The notes under the pieces were generated by a model that saw nothing but the letters and a program-made list of their open reading frames with translations, made no database searches and was not told the origin of the DNA. From assembly GCA_036186865.1 (NCBI GenBank), contig AP025075.1, forward strand, positions 13,823,219 through 13,887,218: a stretch of DNA of 64,000 nt. Reading direction: 5' to 3'. The DNA comes from Eustoma russellianum (taxonomy: Eukaryota; Streptophyta; Magnoliopsida; Gentianales; Gentianaceae). Each line of letters begins with the position of its first letter. The first letter of the stretch is position 1. A program made the position numbers and the translations under genes. Positions 40,163 to 50,614 of the stretch are shown piece after piece.

Positions 40163-42335
40163 ATGGATGAGACACCGTTTAAAAATTCCAATACTCCCCC
40201 ACCTTTGGAGGATATGAGGAATTCCGTGACAGAAGAGAATGTACTTGGAATGCTTAGAAGGATTACCGAGAGGTTAGACCTACTGGAGGCTGAAAGATCT
40301 AAGGGCCACCAAACATCTCAACCAGGAACCATCGAAGGAAATGGCTCCATGATTAGAAACATGGCTACCCAATTTGAGGGTCCAAGCCGTATTACAATTG
40401 ATCCACCACGGCAAGCCATTCGTGGTCAAATGATGGGACAAAGAGGACGAGGCAGAGGAAGCCTACAACACGCCCCAGTGTACATGCCACCATTAGAAGA
40501 GAGGTATCCTGAGGATGATCCACATATGCATGATGGTCAGCAGGGAAGAGATTATGAGGAACCATTTGATGTTGAAACCCGTAACTTTCAACATCAAAAC
40601 CGTGACTATGGTGTTCCTAATCGTGGGTACTATCCTAGGCACAATCAGCATGATGATGATTCCCATAAGATCAAGATGAACATTCCTCCATTTCAGGGGC
40701 GAAGTGATCCCGAAGCATACCTCGAATGGGAAAGAAAGGTAGAACTCATTTACTCTTGTACTTCCTTTTCTGAACTAAGTAAAGTGCGTTTTGCAGCCGT
40801 TGAGTTTACAGAATATGCACTTTTTTTGTGGGATCAAACGCTAAGTTCAAGAAGAAGGAGTGGAGAAGGTCCCATTCAAACATGGGAGGAGATGAAAAGA
40901 GAAATGAGAAAAAGGTTTGTGCCTCAATTTTATGAAAGAACTATGATTCAAAGACTAACCCAACTCAAGCAGGGAAATAGAACTGTTGATGAATATTATA
41001 AAGAAATGGAGTTGTTAATGATGAGAGCACAGATCGATGAAAGAGAAGATGCTACCATGGCAAGGTTTCTAGAAGGACTAAACAAAGAAATTGCCCTTCC
41101 TGTGGAGTTGCAATCTTGTGCAACCTTAGCATCGATGGTACACTTGGCAGAAAAGGTAGAAAGACAGTTGATGAGGCCTTCAACACAAGGTAATATTCGG
41201 CCCTCTACCCAAGCCATGAACAGGTTTAGCACACGATAGAATCCACTGTTTACACGGTCAAGCCAAGCTCCACACCGTCCACCACCACCATTTCAAGGCC
41301 GTGTGCAGCAGCCACTACACCGTCCACCTCAGCAGCAAGATCGTACACCACAAGCTCCCTCCTGAGTCGACAAAGGCAAACAAAAGGTTTGTGAACAACC
41401 TCAAGGTAAATCTTCTAACTCTTCTAGCAGATCTAGGGACATTAAATGCTTTAGATGTCAGGGTTTAGGTCATATTGCATCTGAATGTCCTAATGTTAAA
41501 CGTATCATGTACATAGAGGAGAGTGGAGAGTATCATTCTGATTCTGAGCATGAAGAGGAAGAGCATTTTGACGAGGGAGTAGAAGAGAATGAGGTTGAGG
41601 AATGCACTATTGAGGAAGAACTTGCATCTAGTGAGCTTTTAGTTGTTAAGAGATCACTTAAAGCACAAACTAAAGTAGATGAGCATGAACAAGAGAGGGA
41701 GAACATATTTCATACACATTGCATGATAAAAGGAAAAGTGTGCACCATGATTGTAGATGCACGATCTTGTACTAATGTTGCTAGTGCAGAATTAGTTCGG
41801 AAACTTGACTTACCCATGACTAAACATCCACGACCTTATAGTTTGACATGGCTTAATGACTGTGGTGAAATTAAAGTGAGTAAGCAAGTCTTGGTTTCAT
41901 TGTCCATAGGTAATTATAAGGATGACATTCTTTGTGACGTTGCACCCATGCATGCTAGTCATATTCTCTTGGGACGACCATGGCAATTTGATAGGAGAGT
42001 CATTCATGATGGTTACCTTAATACATATTCATTTAAGATGGATAATAAGACGTATAAAATGCGTGCATTGCCCCCGCACAAAGTCTGAGGATCAAAAACG
42101 CCTTGCGAAAAAGCGTTCAGATCCTACTGAAAGAGAGGCTGAAAAGAAGTTTCTTGAAAGCCTCAAGCAAGAAAAAAGTTGGCTCGATTCCCGTAAGGGC
42201 TTGGCCAAGGAGGGGACAACAAAAGAGGGTTCGGCCAAGGCTGAATCTTCGGCGAAGAAAAACTTAATCAAGCAAGAAAAGAAGCATGCATTCTTTGCTA
42301 GTCATTCTGAGGTTTCACATGCTTTATATGATTGA
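40163..42335 (+). pseudogene. D Gag and protease, with stops
   Basis: From ATG: Gag domain (KMNIPPFQGRSDPEAYLEWE, RFLEGLNKEIAL) open to 41239. In-frame TAG at 41237-41239 and TGA at 41363-41365 fit C-to-T changes of CAG and CGA. The frame goes on through the zinc knuckle (CFRCQGLGHIASEC, 41447-41488), an acidic linker and the protease. The protease active site reads DARS where the other families have DSGS, so it should be dead. Two bases are lost near 42085, shifting the frame to 41922-42335, which ends at TGA 42333-42335, probably also from CGA. Confidence 0.85.
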
Positions 42336-42347
42336 AAGACTATTTAT

Positions 42348-43936
42348 ATGATGCTTTACAAAGAATCATTGTTTTCTGTAAGTGACTTACCATCTACATT
42401 GCCTAGTGGAGTTGTATCTTTGCTTGAAGAGTTTTCAGATTTGTTTCCTGAGGAGGAACCTGCTGGATTGCCACCTTTGTGCGGGATAGAGCACCAAATC
42501 GATTTCATACTCGGTGCTACATTGCCTAACAGACCAGCCTATAGGGCAAATCCCGAGGAGACAAAGGAGATCCAACGCCAAGTAGAGGAGCTACTAGCCA
42601 AGGGCAAGGTGAGGGAGAGTATGAGCCCATGTGCTGTACCAGTGATTGTCGTGCCCAAAAAGGATGGCTCATGGAGAATGTGCATTGATTGTCGCGCTAT
42701 TAATAAGATCACGGTAAAGTATCGGTACCCTATTCCTAGACTCGATGAGCATGGAGCTAAATACTTTACTAAAATTGATTTGAAAAGTGGGTACTTTCAA
42801 GTGCGCATCAAAGAGGGAGATGAATGGAAGACTGCATTTAAGACTAAGTTTGGTTTGTATGAGTGGTTAGTAATGCCTTTTGGTTTAACTAATGCACCTA
42901 GTACATTCATGAGGTTAATGAACGAAGTCTTACGAGCATTCATTGGGAAGTTTGTTGTTGTCTATTTCGATGATATCTTGATATATTCTAAGACATTGCA
43001 TGAACATATAGGACACTTAAGAGCTGTGTTTGAGACTTTACAGAAAGAACAACTATATGCTAATTTTAAAAAGTGTTCCTTTTGCTTGGACAAAGTGATA
43101 TTCTTAGGATATGTTGTTAGTGAAAATGGCATTGAAATGGACCAAGAAAAGGTGAAGTCAATCCTTGAGTGGCCTATCCCTAAAACAGTTGGTGAAGTTA
43201 GAAGTTTTCATGGCTTAGCCAGCTATTATAGGCGGTTTGTTAAGGATTTTTCATCTATTGCTGCCCCTTTAAATGAGATTGTAAAGAAAGATATTGGATT
43301 TCATTGGGGGGACGCACAACAATTGGCGTTTAATGAGCTTAAAAGAAGATTAACGACATCATCTATTCTTAAACTACCAAGCTTTGAAGAAACATTTGAG
43401 ATTGAATGTGATGCTAGTGGTATAGGAATTGGAGCCATGTTAACACAAGCTAAACGTCCCATTGCATACTTCAGTGAGAAATTAAAAGGTGCCCAATTGA
43501 ATTATTCTACATACGATAAAGAGTTGTATGCATTGTAAGATCTTTGCAAACTTGGCAGCATTACTTGCAACCTAAGAAATTTGTGATTCACACGGATCAT
43601 GAATCTCTTAAGTATCTTAAAGGCCAAGGTAAGTTGAATAAAAGACATGCTAAGTGGGTGGAATTCATTGAACAATTTCCTTATGTGATTAAATATAAGC
43701 AAAGAAAAGCTAACGTAGTAGCTGATACATTGTCTAGGAGATATTCCTTGATTACTACATTGTCTTCTCGTTTGCTTGGATTTGAACTAATTAAGGAGTT
43801 ATATGCTAGTGATCATGATTTTCATTCTATCTATGCAGCATGTGCTAAATCATCTTTTGGTAAGTTCTACATTCATGATGGATTCTTGTTTAAGGAAGGT
43901 AAGTTGTGCATACCGCAATCATCTTTGCATGAATTG
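42348..43936 (+). pseudogene. D RT and RNase H
   Basis: RT is open from 42348 to 43538, in the same frame as the preceding piece. It contains IDLKSGYFQV and YFDDILIYSK (near 42963). A small in-frame deletion after PIPRLDE removes a few residues. RNase H starts with IECDASGIGIG. One base is lost near 43535; the frame continues at 43544 with HTDHESLKYL and ADTLSRRY until B2 interrupts it at 43936. Confidence 0.85.
43932..43936. repeat. TSD of B2 (left copy)
   Basis: AATTG, repeated at 56463-56467. Confidence 0.88.
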
Positions 43937-45126
43937 TGATGAGCCAAATGAAGGCTAGAAAACGATTCCAAGGACTTTGTCTCTACTCCAAACTGATTTG
44001 AACCACAGCTATGGCAAAGAACATCACAATGACACCCCTTGAACTGTAACAGTTTGTTCTTGACTCAATTTATGCCAACACCTCTTCCTCTTTGGCATTC
44101 CAACACATCTAAAACCTCATTGAGACCCTAAGATGCTGTAAACCAAAAAATGAAGTAAATACTAACAAGTTCTAGGCTATGAACTTGAAAGAAACCGTTA
44201 AGTGGTTTTAACTTCAACTAGAAAGTTGAGAACTCCTTAAAGGAATGTTTGATTGAAATGTTTTCTTGAAAATTGTGTTCTTTGTATATTCAGGTTCCTA
44301 CATTACTTATAGCAAACGAAAATTATAAAAAGTACAAGTTTTAAAATACAAAGTACAAGAATAAAATGACATGCTTGCTTTTTGAACAACTTTTGTTCCA
44401 AGATTTCTGGTTGCTATTGCCGTGTACTCCATGCTTTGTTTCCAGCCTTTCTCTTGATCAATTTGATTGGATAATATTGGAGCAGCTTGCTTTGAATTAG
44501 GCTTTGATTGGTTGCAAGTTGGTCTTTGAATTTTCAAACCATTTAGGCCTTAAACCAACGATTTCTTCAAGGGATTTGATTGGACCAATTGTTGTGCAGC
44601 TTGCATTCTTGACTTCAACTTGATTGTGATTGGTTTGAACATTTACAAGACTCCTTCCAATTGGTTCATGATGTGAGCAGCTTGTACACCCATTTAACGT
44701 GAAGAACATTGCTTGAATTTGACATGAGTGCTTGTCACCACCTTGCTTGTAAGCTACTTGCATAACACCTCTTTGCTTGGACAAAAATTCAGATTCTAAT
44801 CGCATTTCCAAGCTATGTACGTGTTCCTGAAAGACAAGGCTATAATACAACACAAACTATCCTAAAACAAGGTTAACCAACCAACAATATTAAAAGGAAC
44901 AACTGAAGATATGTACAACACGTTTTTGATACAACTAGATCATAGCTTGTATCATATAAACCCAATGGACATCATCTTTCCTTGGTTCATCCTCTTCATG
45001 CCTATAAAGAAATGATTCAACACAATGTAATAACTTCTTAGCCATACTCCTTGTTATGGGACCTGTGTGGGGCATTGAGGTGTCATCGTCAGTGTTTGTA
45101 TCCACAAGGTTAGGCTTAGCTCATCA
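43937..45126 (-). repeat. B2 3' LTR
   Basis: 1190 bp. On the minus strand it begins TGATGAGCTAAGCC at 45126; a two-base loss relative to B1 here shifts the integrase tail out of frame. Confidence 0.9.
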
Positions 45127-45161
45127 TTCCCTCCCACTTGAGAAGGATTCGTCCTCGAATC
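45127..45161 (-). promoter_or_regulatory. Polypurine tract and pre-PPT repeat of B2
   Basis: On the minus strand the purine tract AGTGGGAGGGAA is at 45127-45138 and the perfect inverted repeat GATTCG-AGGA-CGAATC at 45146-45161. Confidence 0.82.
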
Positions 45162-46977
45162 TGAATCAATACTAAACGGAGAAAGGTCAGCAACATTAAA
45201 AGTTTTTGAGATAGGACCATACCTTTCTTCAGGGAGATCGAGAACATAGGCATTATCACCAAGCCGTTTCAACACTTTGAACGGTACATCGCCTCTTGGC
45301 TTCAACTTTGAGTCCCTTTCCTTAGGGAATCTTTCTTTCCTCAAGTGTAACCAAACAAGATCACCAGGCTCAAATATAACAACTTTACGATTCCTGTTGG
45401 CTCTATTGGCATACACTTTATTCTTAGCTTCAAGTTGTGACTTAACCTTTTCATGCAATTCTTTCACAAGTTTTGCTTTTCGTTCACCATCTAAACTAAC
45501 ACGTTCATGAACAGGTATGGGAACAAGATCAAGCGGGGACAAAGAGTTAAAGCCATAAACAACTTCAAAAGGAGAATGCAAGGTTCCACTATGAACAACT
45601 CTATTGTATGCAAACTCAATATAAGCTAAGCAGTCTTCCCAATTCTTTAAATTCTTTTGAATGACAACACGTAACAGTTGAGACAAAGTTCTATTAACAA
45701 CTTCAGTTTGACCATCGGTTTGTGGGTGAGCAGTTGTAGAAAATAACAATTTAGTACCAAGTTTACTCCACAAAACACGCCAGAAATGACTTAAAAACTT
45801 TGTATCTCTATCACTAACAATTGTACGTGGCATGCCATGCAATCTAACAATTTCCTTAAAGAACAAATCAGCAATATGAATAGCATCATCAACTTTCTTA
45901 CATGCAATGAAATGTGCCATTTTGGAAAATCTATCAACAACAACAAAGATGCTATCTTTACCAGTTTTGGATCGAGGCAATCCCAATACAAAGTCCATAG
46001 AAATATCAGTCCAAGGTGAGCTTGGAACAGAGAAGGGAGTGTACAATCCATGTGGTTATGTTCTAGATTTTGCTTGTTTACAAGTAATACATTGGTCACA
46101 AACCTTATCAACATGTGCTCTCATATGCGGCCAGAAGAAATGTTTCTTAAGTGTCTCCAAAGTTTTTAACGAGCCAAAATGACCCATTAAACCTCCTCCA
46201 TGAGCTTCTTTTATCAACAACTCTCTTAATGAACACATTGGTACACATAACTTATGTTCTTTAAACAAATAACCATCATGCAAGTAATATTTAGAAAAAG
46301 GTGAATCAATGCATGCTTGATAGATAGAACTAAAGTCATGATCAGAATGATACATCTCTTTGATAGACTCAAAACCAAACATGTTACATGAAAGAGTAGT
46401 AATCAAAGTATAGCGACGAGATAATGCATCAGCAACAACATTTTCTTTTCCTTGCTTATACTTGATCACATAAGGGAATTGTTCAATGAATTCAACCCAT
46501 TTGGCATGTCTTTTGTTCAATTTTCCTTGACCTTTTAGATACTTAAGGATCTCATGATCAGTATGAATCACAAATTCCTTAGGTTGCAGATAATGTTGCC
46601 AAGTTTGTAAAGAACGGACAAGGGCATACAATTCTTTATCATAGGTTGAATAATTTATGGAAGCTCCTTTCAATTTCTCACTAAAGTAGGCAACATGTTT
46701 GTTACCTTGATGCAATACAGCTCCAATGCCAACTCCACTGGCATCACATTCAACTTCAAACATTTCGTCAAAGTTGGGCAATCTCAGGATAGGTGCAGAA
46801 GTTAGACGTTTCTTAAGTTCCTCAAAGGCTTGTTGTTGTGATTCTCCCCATTCAAATCTTACATCTTTCTTGACTAACTCATTCAAGGGTGCAGCTATGG
46901 TAGAGAAATCCTTCACAAAACGTCTATAGAAGCTAGCTAATCCATGAAAACTCCTAATATCTCCAGCAGACTTAGGG

Positions 46978-46982
46978 GTTGG
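46978..46982. repeat. TSD of A3 (left copy)
   Basis: GTTGG, repeated at 50615-50619. Confidence 0.88.
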
Positions 46983-46983
46983 T

Positions 46984-47154
46984 GATGAGGATCAAGGGTC
47001 CGATGAGGATCAAGGGCCCCATCAAGAGGTCAAAGGTCCTATGACAAGAAGGAGGGCAAAGGAACTTTGTCATCAAGTTGCCACCTTCTTATACAAGCAT
47101 GTTCAAGATGAACCTAAGACTCCTTGGGTTCATTTCATTGAACCTTCAACTTGA
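46984..47154 (+). CDS. LTR-encoded integrase-tail frame, A3 left LTR
   Basis: 171-nt open frame, TGA at 47152-47154, with MTRRRAKELCHQV and HFIEP. No integrase precedes it here, so it is the duplicate of 49192-49362. Confidence 0.4.
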   Translation, partial: DEDQGSDEDQGPHQEVKGPMTRRRAKELCHQVATFLYKHVQDEPKTPWVHFIEPST

Positions 47155-47255
47155 GCATGTATCACATGCACGTCTACACTCTTTGTTTTTTTTGAATTTA
47201 TTTTGTGTCGTGTGATCTTAGTTTCATGTATTTGCTTTGTAGGTAAATTAGGTGC

Positions 47256-47377
47256 AAGAGAATGTTTGAAGAGAATGTTTCAAAAGAATGTTTGAAGAGA
47301 ATGATTGAAGAGAATGTTTCAAGAGAATGTTTGAAGAGAATGTTTGAAGAGAATGTTTCAAGAGAATGTTCGAAGAG
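47256..47377 (+). repeat. 13-bp minisatellite in A3 left LTR
   Basis: Nine units of the type AAGAGAATGTTTS (S is G or C) plus a partial unit. The deletion breakpoint lies just after it. Confidence 0.8.
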
Positions 47378-47387
47378 CCCAAAATTG

Positions 47388-49252
47388 GTTTATAGACGCT
47401 TTGTCAAAGATTTTTCTTCCATAGCTGCACCCCTAAACGAAATTGTGAAAAAGATGTGCCTTTTAGGTGGGCAGAGCCACAACAACAGGCATTTGACGAA
47501 CTCAAGCGTAGGCTGACCACTGCACCCATACTTAGGCTACCAAATTTTGACGAGACCTTTGAGATCGAGTGTGATGCAAGTGGAGTGGGTATAGACGCAG
47601 TTTTGACCCAAAGTAAGAAACCCATAGCCTACTTTAGTGAAAAGTTGAAAGGAGCAGCATTGAATTACTCTACCTATGATAAGGAACTTTATGCCCTTGT
47701 GAGATCCCTACAAACTTGGCAACACTATCTTCAACCTAAAGAGTTTGTGATCCACACTGACCACGAGAGCCTTAAGTATCTTAAAGGGCAGGGAAAGTTG
47801 AACAAAAGACATGCCAAATGGATAGAATTCATAGAACAATTCCCTTACGTGATTAAGTACAAACAAGGAAAAGATAATATAGTTGCCGATGCCCTCTCTA
47901 GGAGATACACGTTAGTGACTACATTATCTTCACGCTTCTTAGGATTCGAATCACTTAAGGACTTGTACCCCAATGACCATGACTTTGGCACCATTTTCAA
48001 GGCATGTCAAGGAGCACCATTTGGGAAATTTTACATACATGAGGGTTATCTTTTCAAAGAACAAAAATTGTGCGTTCCCCAATCATCCCTACAAGAAGCG
48101 TTGACCAGAGAAGCCCATGGGGGAGGTTTAATGGGTCATTTCGGAGTGTTCAAAACCCTTGAGACTCTTAAAGAACATTTCTATTGGCCCCACATGAGAG
48201 TAGACGTCGAGAGGTTGTGTGGTAATTGCATCACTTGCAAACAAGCCAAATCCAAGTCCCAACCACATAGCCTTTACACGCCTTTACCCGTCCCTGATTC
48301 CCCTTGGATTGACATTTCCATGGACTTTGTGCTAGGACTTCCTAGGTCTCGGGGAGGACGCGATAGCATTTATGTTGTGGTTGATCGATTTTCAAAAATG
48401 GCACATTTCATTGCATGTAGGAAAGTTGATGATGCCACACATGTTGCTGATTTGTTCTTCAAAGAAATTGTTAGATTGCATGGCATGCCACGTACAATTG
48501 TAAGCGATAGAGATACGAAATTTTTGAGTCATTTTTGGCGTGTTTTGTGGGCTAAACTTGGTACACAATTGTTGCTTTCCACCACCGCACACCCACAAAC
48601 TGATGGACAAACTGAAGTCGTTAATCGTACTCTTTCTCAACTTTTGCGTGCCATTTTGCAAAAACACATTAAACATTGGGAAGATTGTTTGCCATATATC
48701 GAATTTGCATATAATAGGAGTGTCCATCACGGTACTTTGCATAGTCCATTTGAAATTGTGTATGGCTTTAATCCCTTGTCTCCCATCGATTTGATTCCTA
48801 TTCCCGTGCATGAACGTTCTAGTCTTGATGGTAAACAAAAAGCGGACAACATAAAGAAACTGCATGAACAAGTTAAAACACAACTACAAAAGAAAAACAA
48901 AGCTTATGAAAGACGAGCTAACAAACATCGGAAAAGAGTTGTGTTCAAACCTGGAGATTTAGTGTGGTTACATTTGCGCAAAGAAAGATTTCCCAATGAA
49001 AGAAAGTCAAAATTGTTAACTCGAGGAGATGGACCCTTTAAAGTATTGAAACGCATAGGTGACAACGCATACATCCTCGACCTTCCCGACAGGTATGGTT
49101 CAGTTTCACCTACTTTTAATGTTGCTGATCTCACCCCTTTCAACGATGACCTTTTTGATTCGAGGACGAATCCTTTTGAGGAGGGGGGATTGATGAGGAT
49201 CAAGGGTCCGATGAGGATCAAGGGCCCCATCAAGAGGTCAAAGGTCCTATGA
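47388..49252 (+). pseudogene. A3 Pol fragment: RT C-terminal part, RNase H, complete integrase
   Basis: It starts in the RT connection (RFVKDFSSIAAPLNEI). One base is lost in an A-run near 47450, after which a 598-codon frame runs to 49252. RNase H: IECDASGVGID (last Gly to Asp), HTDHESLKYL, ADALSRRY. Integrase: EAHGGGLMGHFG, CGNCITC, MDFVLGLPRSRGG, VSDRDTKF, QTDGQTE, then GPFKVLKRIGDNAYILDLP. The pol frame enters the 3' LTR and stops after IKRSKVL. It has no start region, RT core or leader, so it is not expected to be made, although the integrase reads intact. Confidence 0.88.
49157..49190 (+). promoter_or_regulatory. Pre-PPT repeat and polypurine tract of A3
   Basis: A perfect GATTCG-AGGA-CGAATC at 49157-49172 and the purine tract GAGGAGGGGGGAT at 49178-49190. 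In the pol frame the tract reads gaG-GGG-GGA, a sequence of the -1 slippery type. Confidence 0.8.
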
Positions 49253-49362
49253 CAAGAAGGAGGGCAAAGGAACTTTGTCATCAAGTTGCCACCTTCTTGT
49301 ACAAGCATGTTCAAGATGAACCTAAGACTCCTTGGGTTCATTTCATTGAACCTTCAACTTGA
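49192..49362 (+). CDS. LTR-encoded integrase-tail frame, A3 right LTR
   Basis: 171 nt open to TGA 49360-49362, directly after pol but in the -1 frame. It matches the tails of D (ORF end 57694) and B1 (ORF end 32235) in block order: TRRRAKEL, FLYKHVQDEP, HFIEP. Confidence 0.5.
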   Translation, partial: DEDQGSDEDQGPHQEVKGPMTRRRAKELCHQVATFLYKHVQDEPKTPWVHFIEPST

Positions 49363-49462
49363 GCATGTATCACATGCACGTCTACACTCTTTGTTTTTTT
49401 GAATTTATTTTGTGTCGTGTGATCTTAGTTTCATGTATTTGCTTTGTAGGTAAATTAGGTGC

Positions 49463-49618
49463 AAGAGAATGTTTGAAGAGAATGTTTCAAAAGAATGTTT
49501 GAAGAGAATGATTGAAGAGAATGTTTCAAGAGAATGTTTGAAGAGAATGATTGAAGAGAATGTTTCAAGAGAATGTTTGAAGAGAATGTTTCAAGAGAAT
49601 GTTCAAAGAGAATGTTTG
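49463..49618 (+). repeat. 13-bp minisatellite in A3 right LTR
   Basis: Twelve units AAGAGAATGTTTS, three more than in the left copy. Other A LTRs have only one or two such units at this place. Confidence 0.85.
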
Positions 49619-50614
49619 TCTACGCTAAGACAAATTCAAAGGTGTCCAAGATAGAATCTCTTGATCAAGTTGAAATCAAAAAGGGGGGCCGGCCATATTT
49701 GAAACAAATGGATAATGATCAATCATGATTTGAATTCAAGTTTCAACCAATTTGAGATTTAAAATTGAAGAAGATTTCAGCTCCTATTCTCTTGATATAC
49801 ACGCCATTTGGAAGACAAATCAACAACACAAAGATTGAATCAAGTTTGAATTCAAATTCAAACTCCATTTGGATTAAATCTTCAACCATCCTTTGAATTC
49901 AACCCCAACCACCTTATCCTCATCAAATCAGATTTTTCAAGTCTTTCATCACTCATCAAAAACGGCTGGAAGGATTAAGGATATCCTAGGATCAAATTCA
50001 AAGTGTACTCAAAATTCAATCTCAACTTGAAGTCAAACTTCACCCAAACTTTTGAAAACACTCCTCCAAGGCTCCATTTTGGTCCACATACACGGCTGAA
50101 GATAGAAGAGAAGACACCTTGCAAGCAATTCAAATTTTAGCTAGGATTTGTTTTACTTTTTGAATTCAAATAGTTTTCAAGTTTCAAACATTATTAGCTA
50201 GCTTATTTTGAAATAAAATCTGGTCATTTAAAGGCTGATAGGCGTGGGTTAGAGGCCTATAAATAGACCCCTTTGGCTGATTGTAATCTCACTTTTTGAT
50301 GAATAACAATTCTTGATATTTCATTCACTTTGTGTGATACTTTGTTTTCTTGGTTTTGCATTAAAAACCTAGGTTAAGATCCTTCAAAGTTGAGCATATT
50401 GAAGGTGTTGCCATTGCTTAAAGGTGCCGTCCAGGAGGGCCGTTTTGGTTTGCCTGATCAACGACCATCTTGAAGTGTTGGTCTTGCTCATTCGTTTAAT
50501 CCACACGTTTTTAATCACTAAGGAAGCAAGGGGAAGTCTTCTTCCTTGTGCCTAACCCTTTGTGAAGGACGTTTGGAAGGTGGAATTGTTGGAGCCCACG
50601 AGTTGCACGCATCA

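Larger units (their letters stand above)
45054..46982 (-). pseudogene. B2 Pol, C-terminal part: end of RT, RNase H, integrase
   Basis: Minus strand from the A3 junction at 46982: RT connection (RSFHGLASFYRRFVKDFST), RNase H (VECDASGVGIGAVL) and HHCC region in 46056-46916, ending with a stop near 46056. The integrase core and GPF module follow in 45054-46046 with MDFVLGLP, VSDRDTKF and QTDGQTE. The stop at 46054-46056 and the shifted tail in the LTR are the only breaks seen. Confidence 0.85.
46983..47387 (+). repeat. A3 5' LTR remnant
   Basis: First part of U3 only, ending inside the 13-bp repeat array and running into RT coding at about 47388. Confidence 0.85.
46983..50614 (+). mobile_element. 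Element A3: internally deleted family A element, 3.6 kb, with TSD
   Basis: Both outer ends and the TSD GTTGG are intact, but the interior is missing from the middle of the 5' LTR to the middle of RT. What remains is 46983-47387 (first about 400 bp of the LTR), pol 47388-49190 and a full 3' LTR 49191-50614. TATA box, R, U5, PBS, leader, gag and protease are gone from the left side. The shared LTR parts differ by only about 3 positions before the minisatellite, so the insertion is young. Confidence 0.88.
49191..50614 (+). repeat. A3 3' LTR
   Basis: 1424 bp, complete, TGATGAGG to CGCATCA. TATA box 50258-50266. The minisatellite lies at 49463-49618. Confidence 0.9.

Noticed and set aside
49463..49618. 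CRISPR-like regular repeats
   Set aside because: 13-bp units without spacers, inside an LTR of a plant retrotransposon; a minisatellite.
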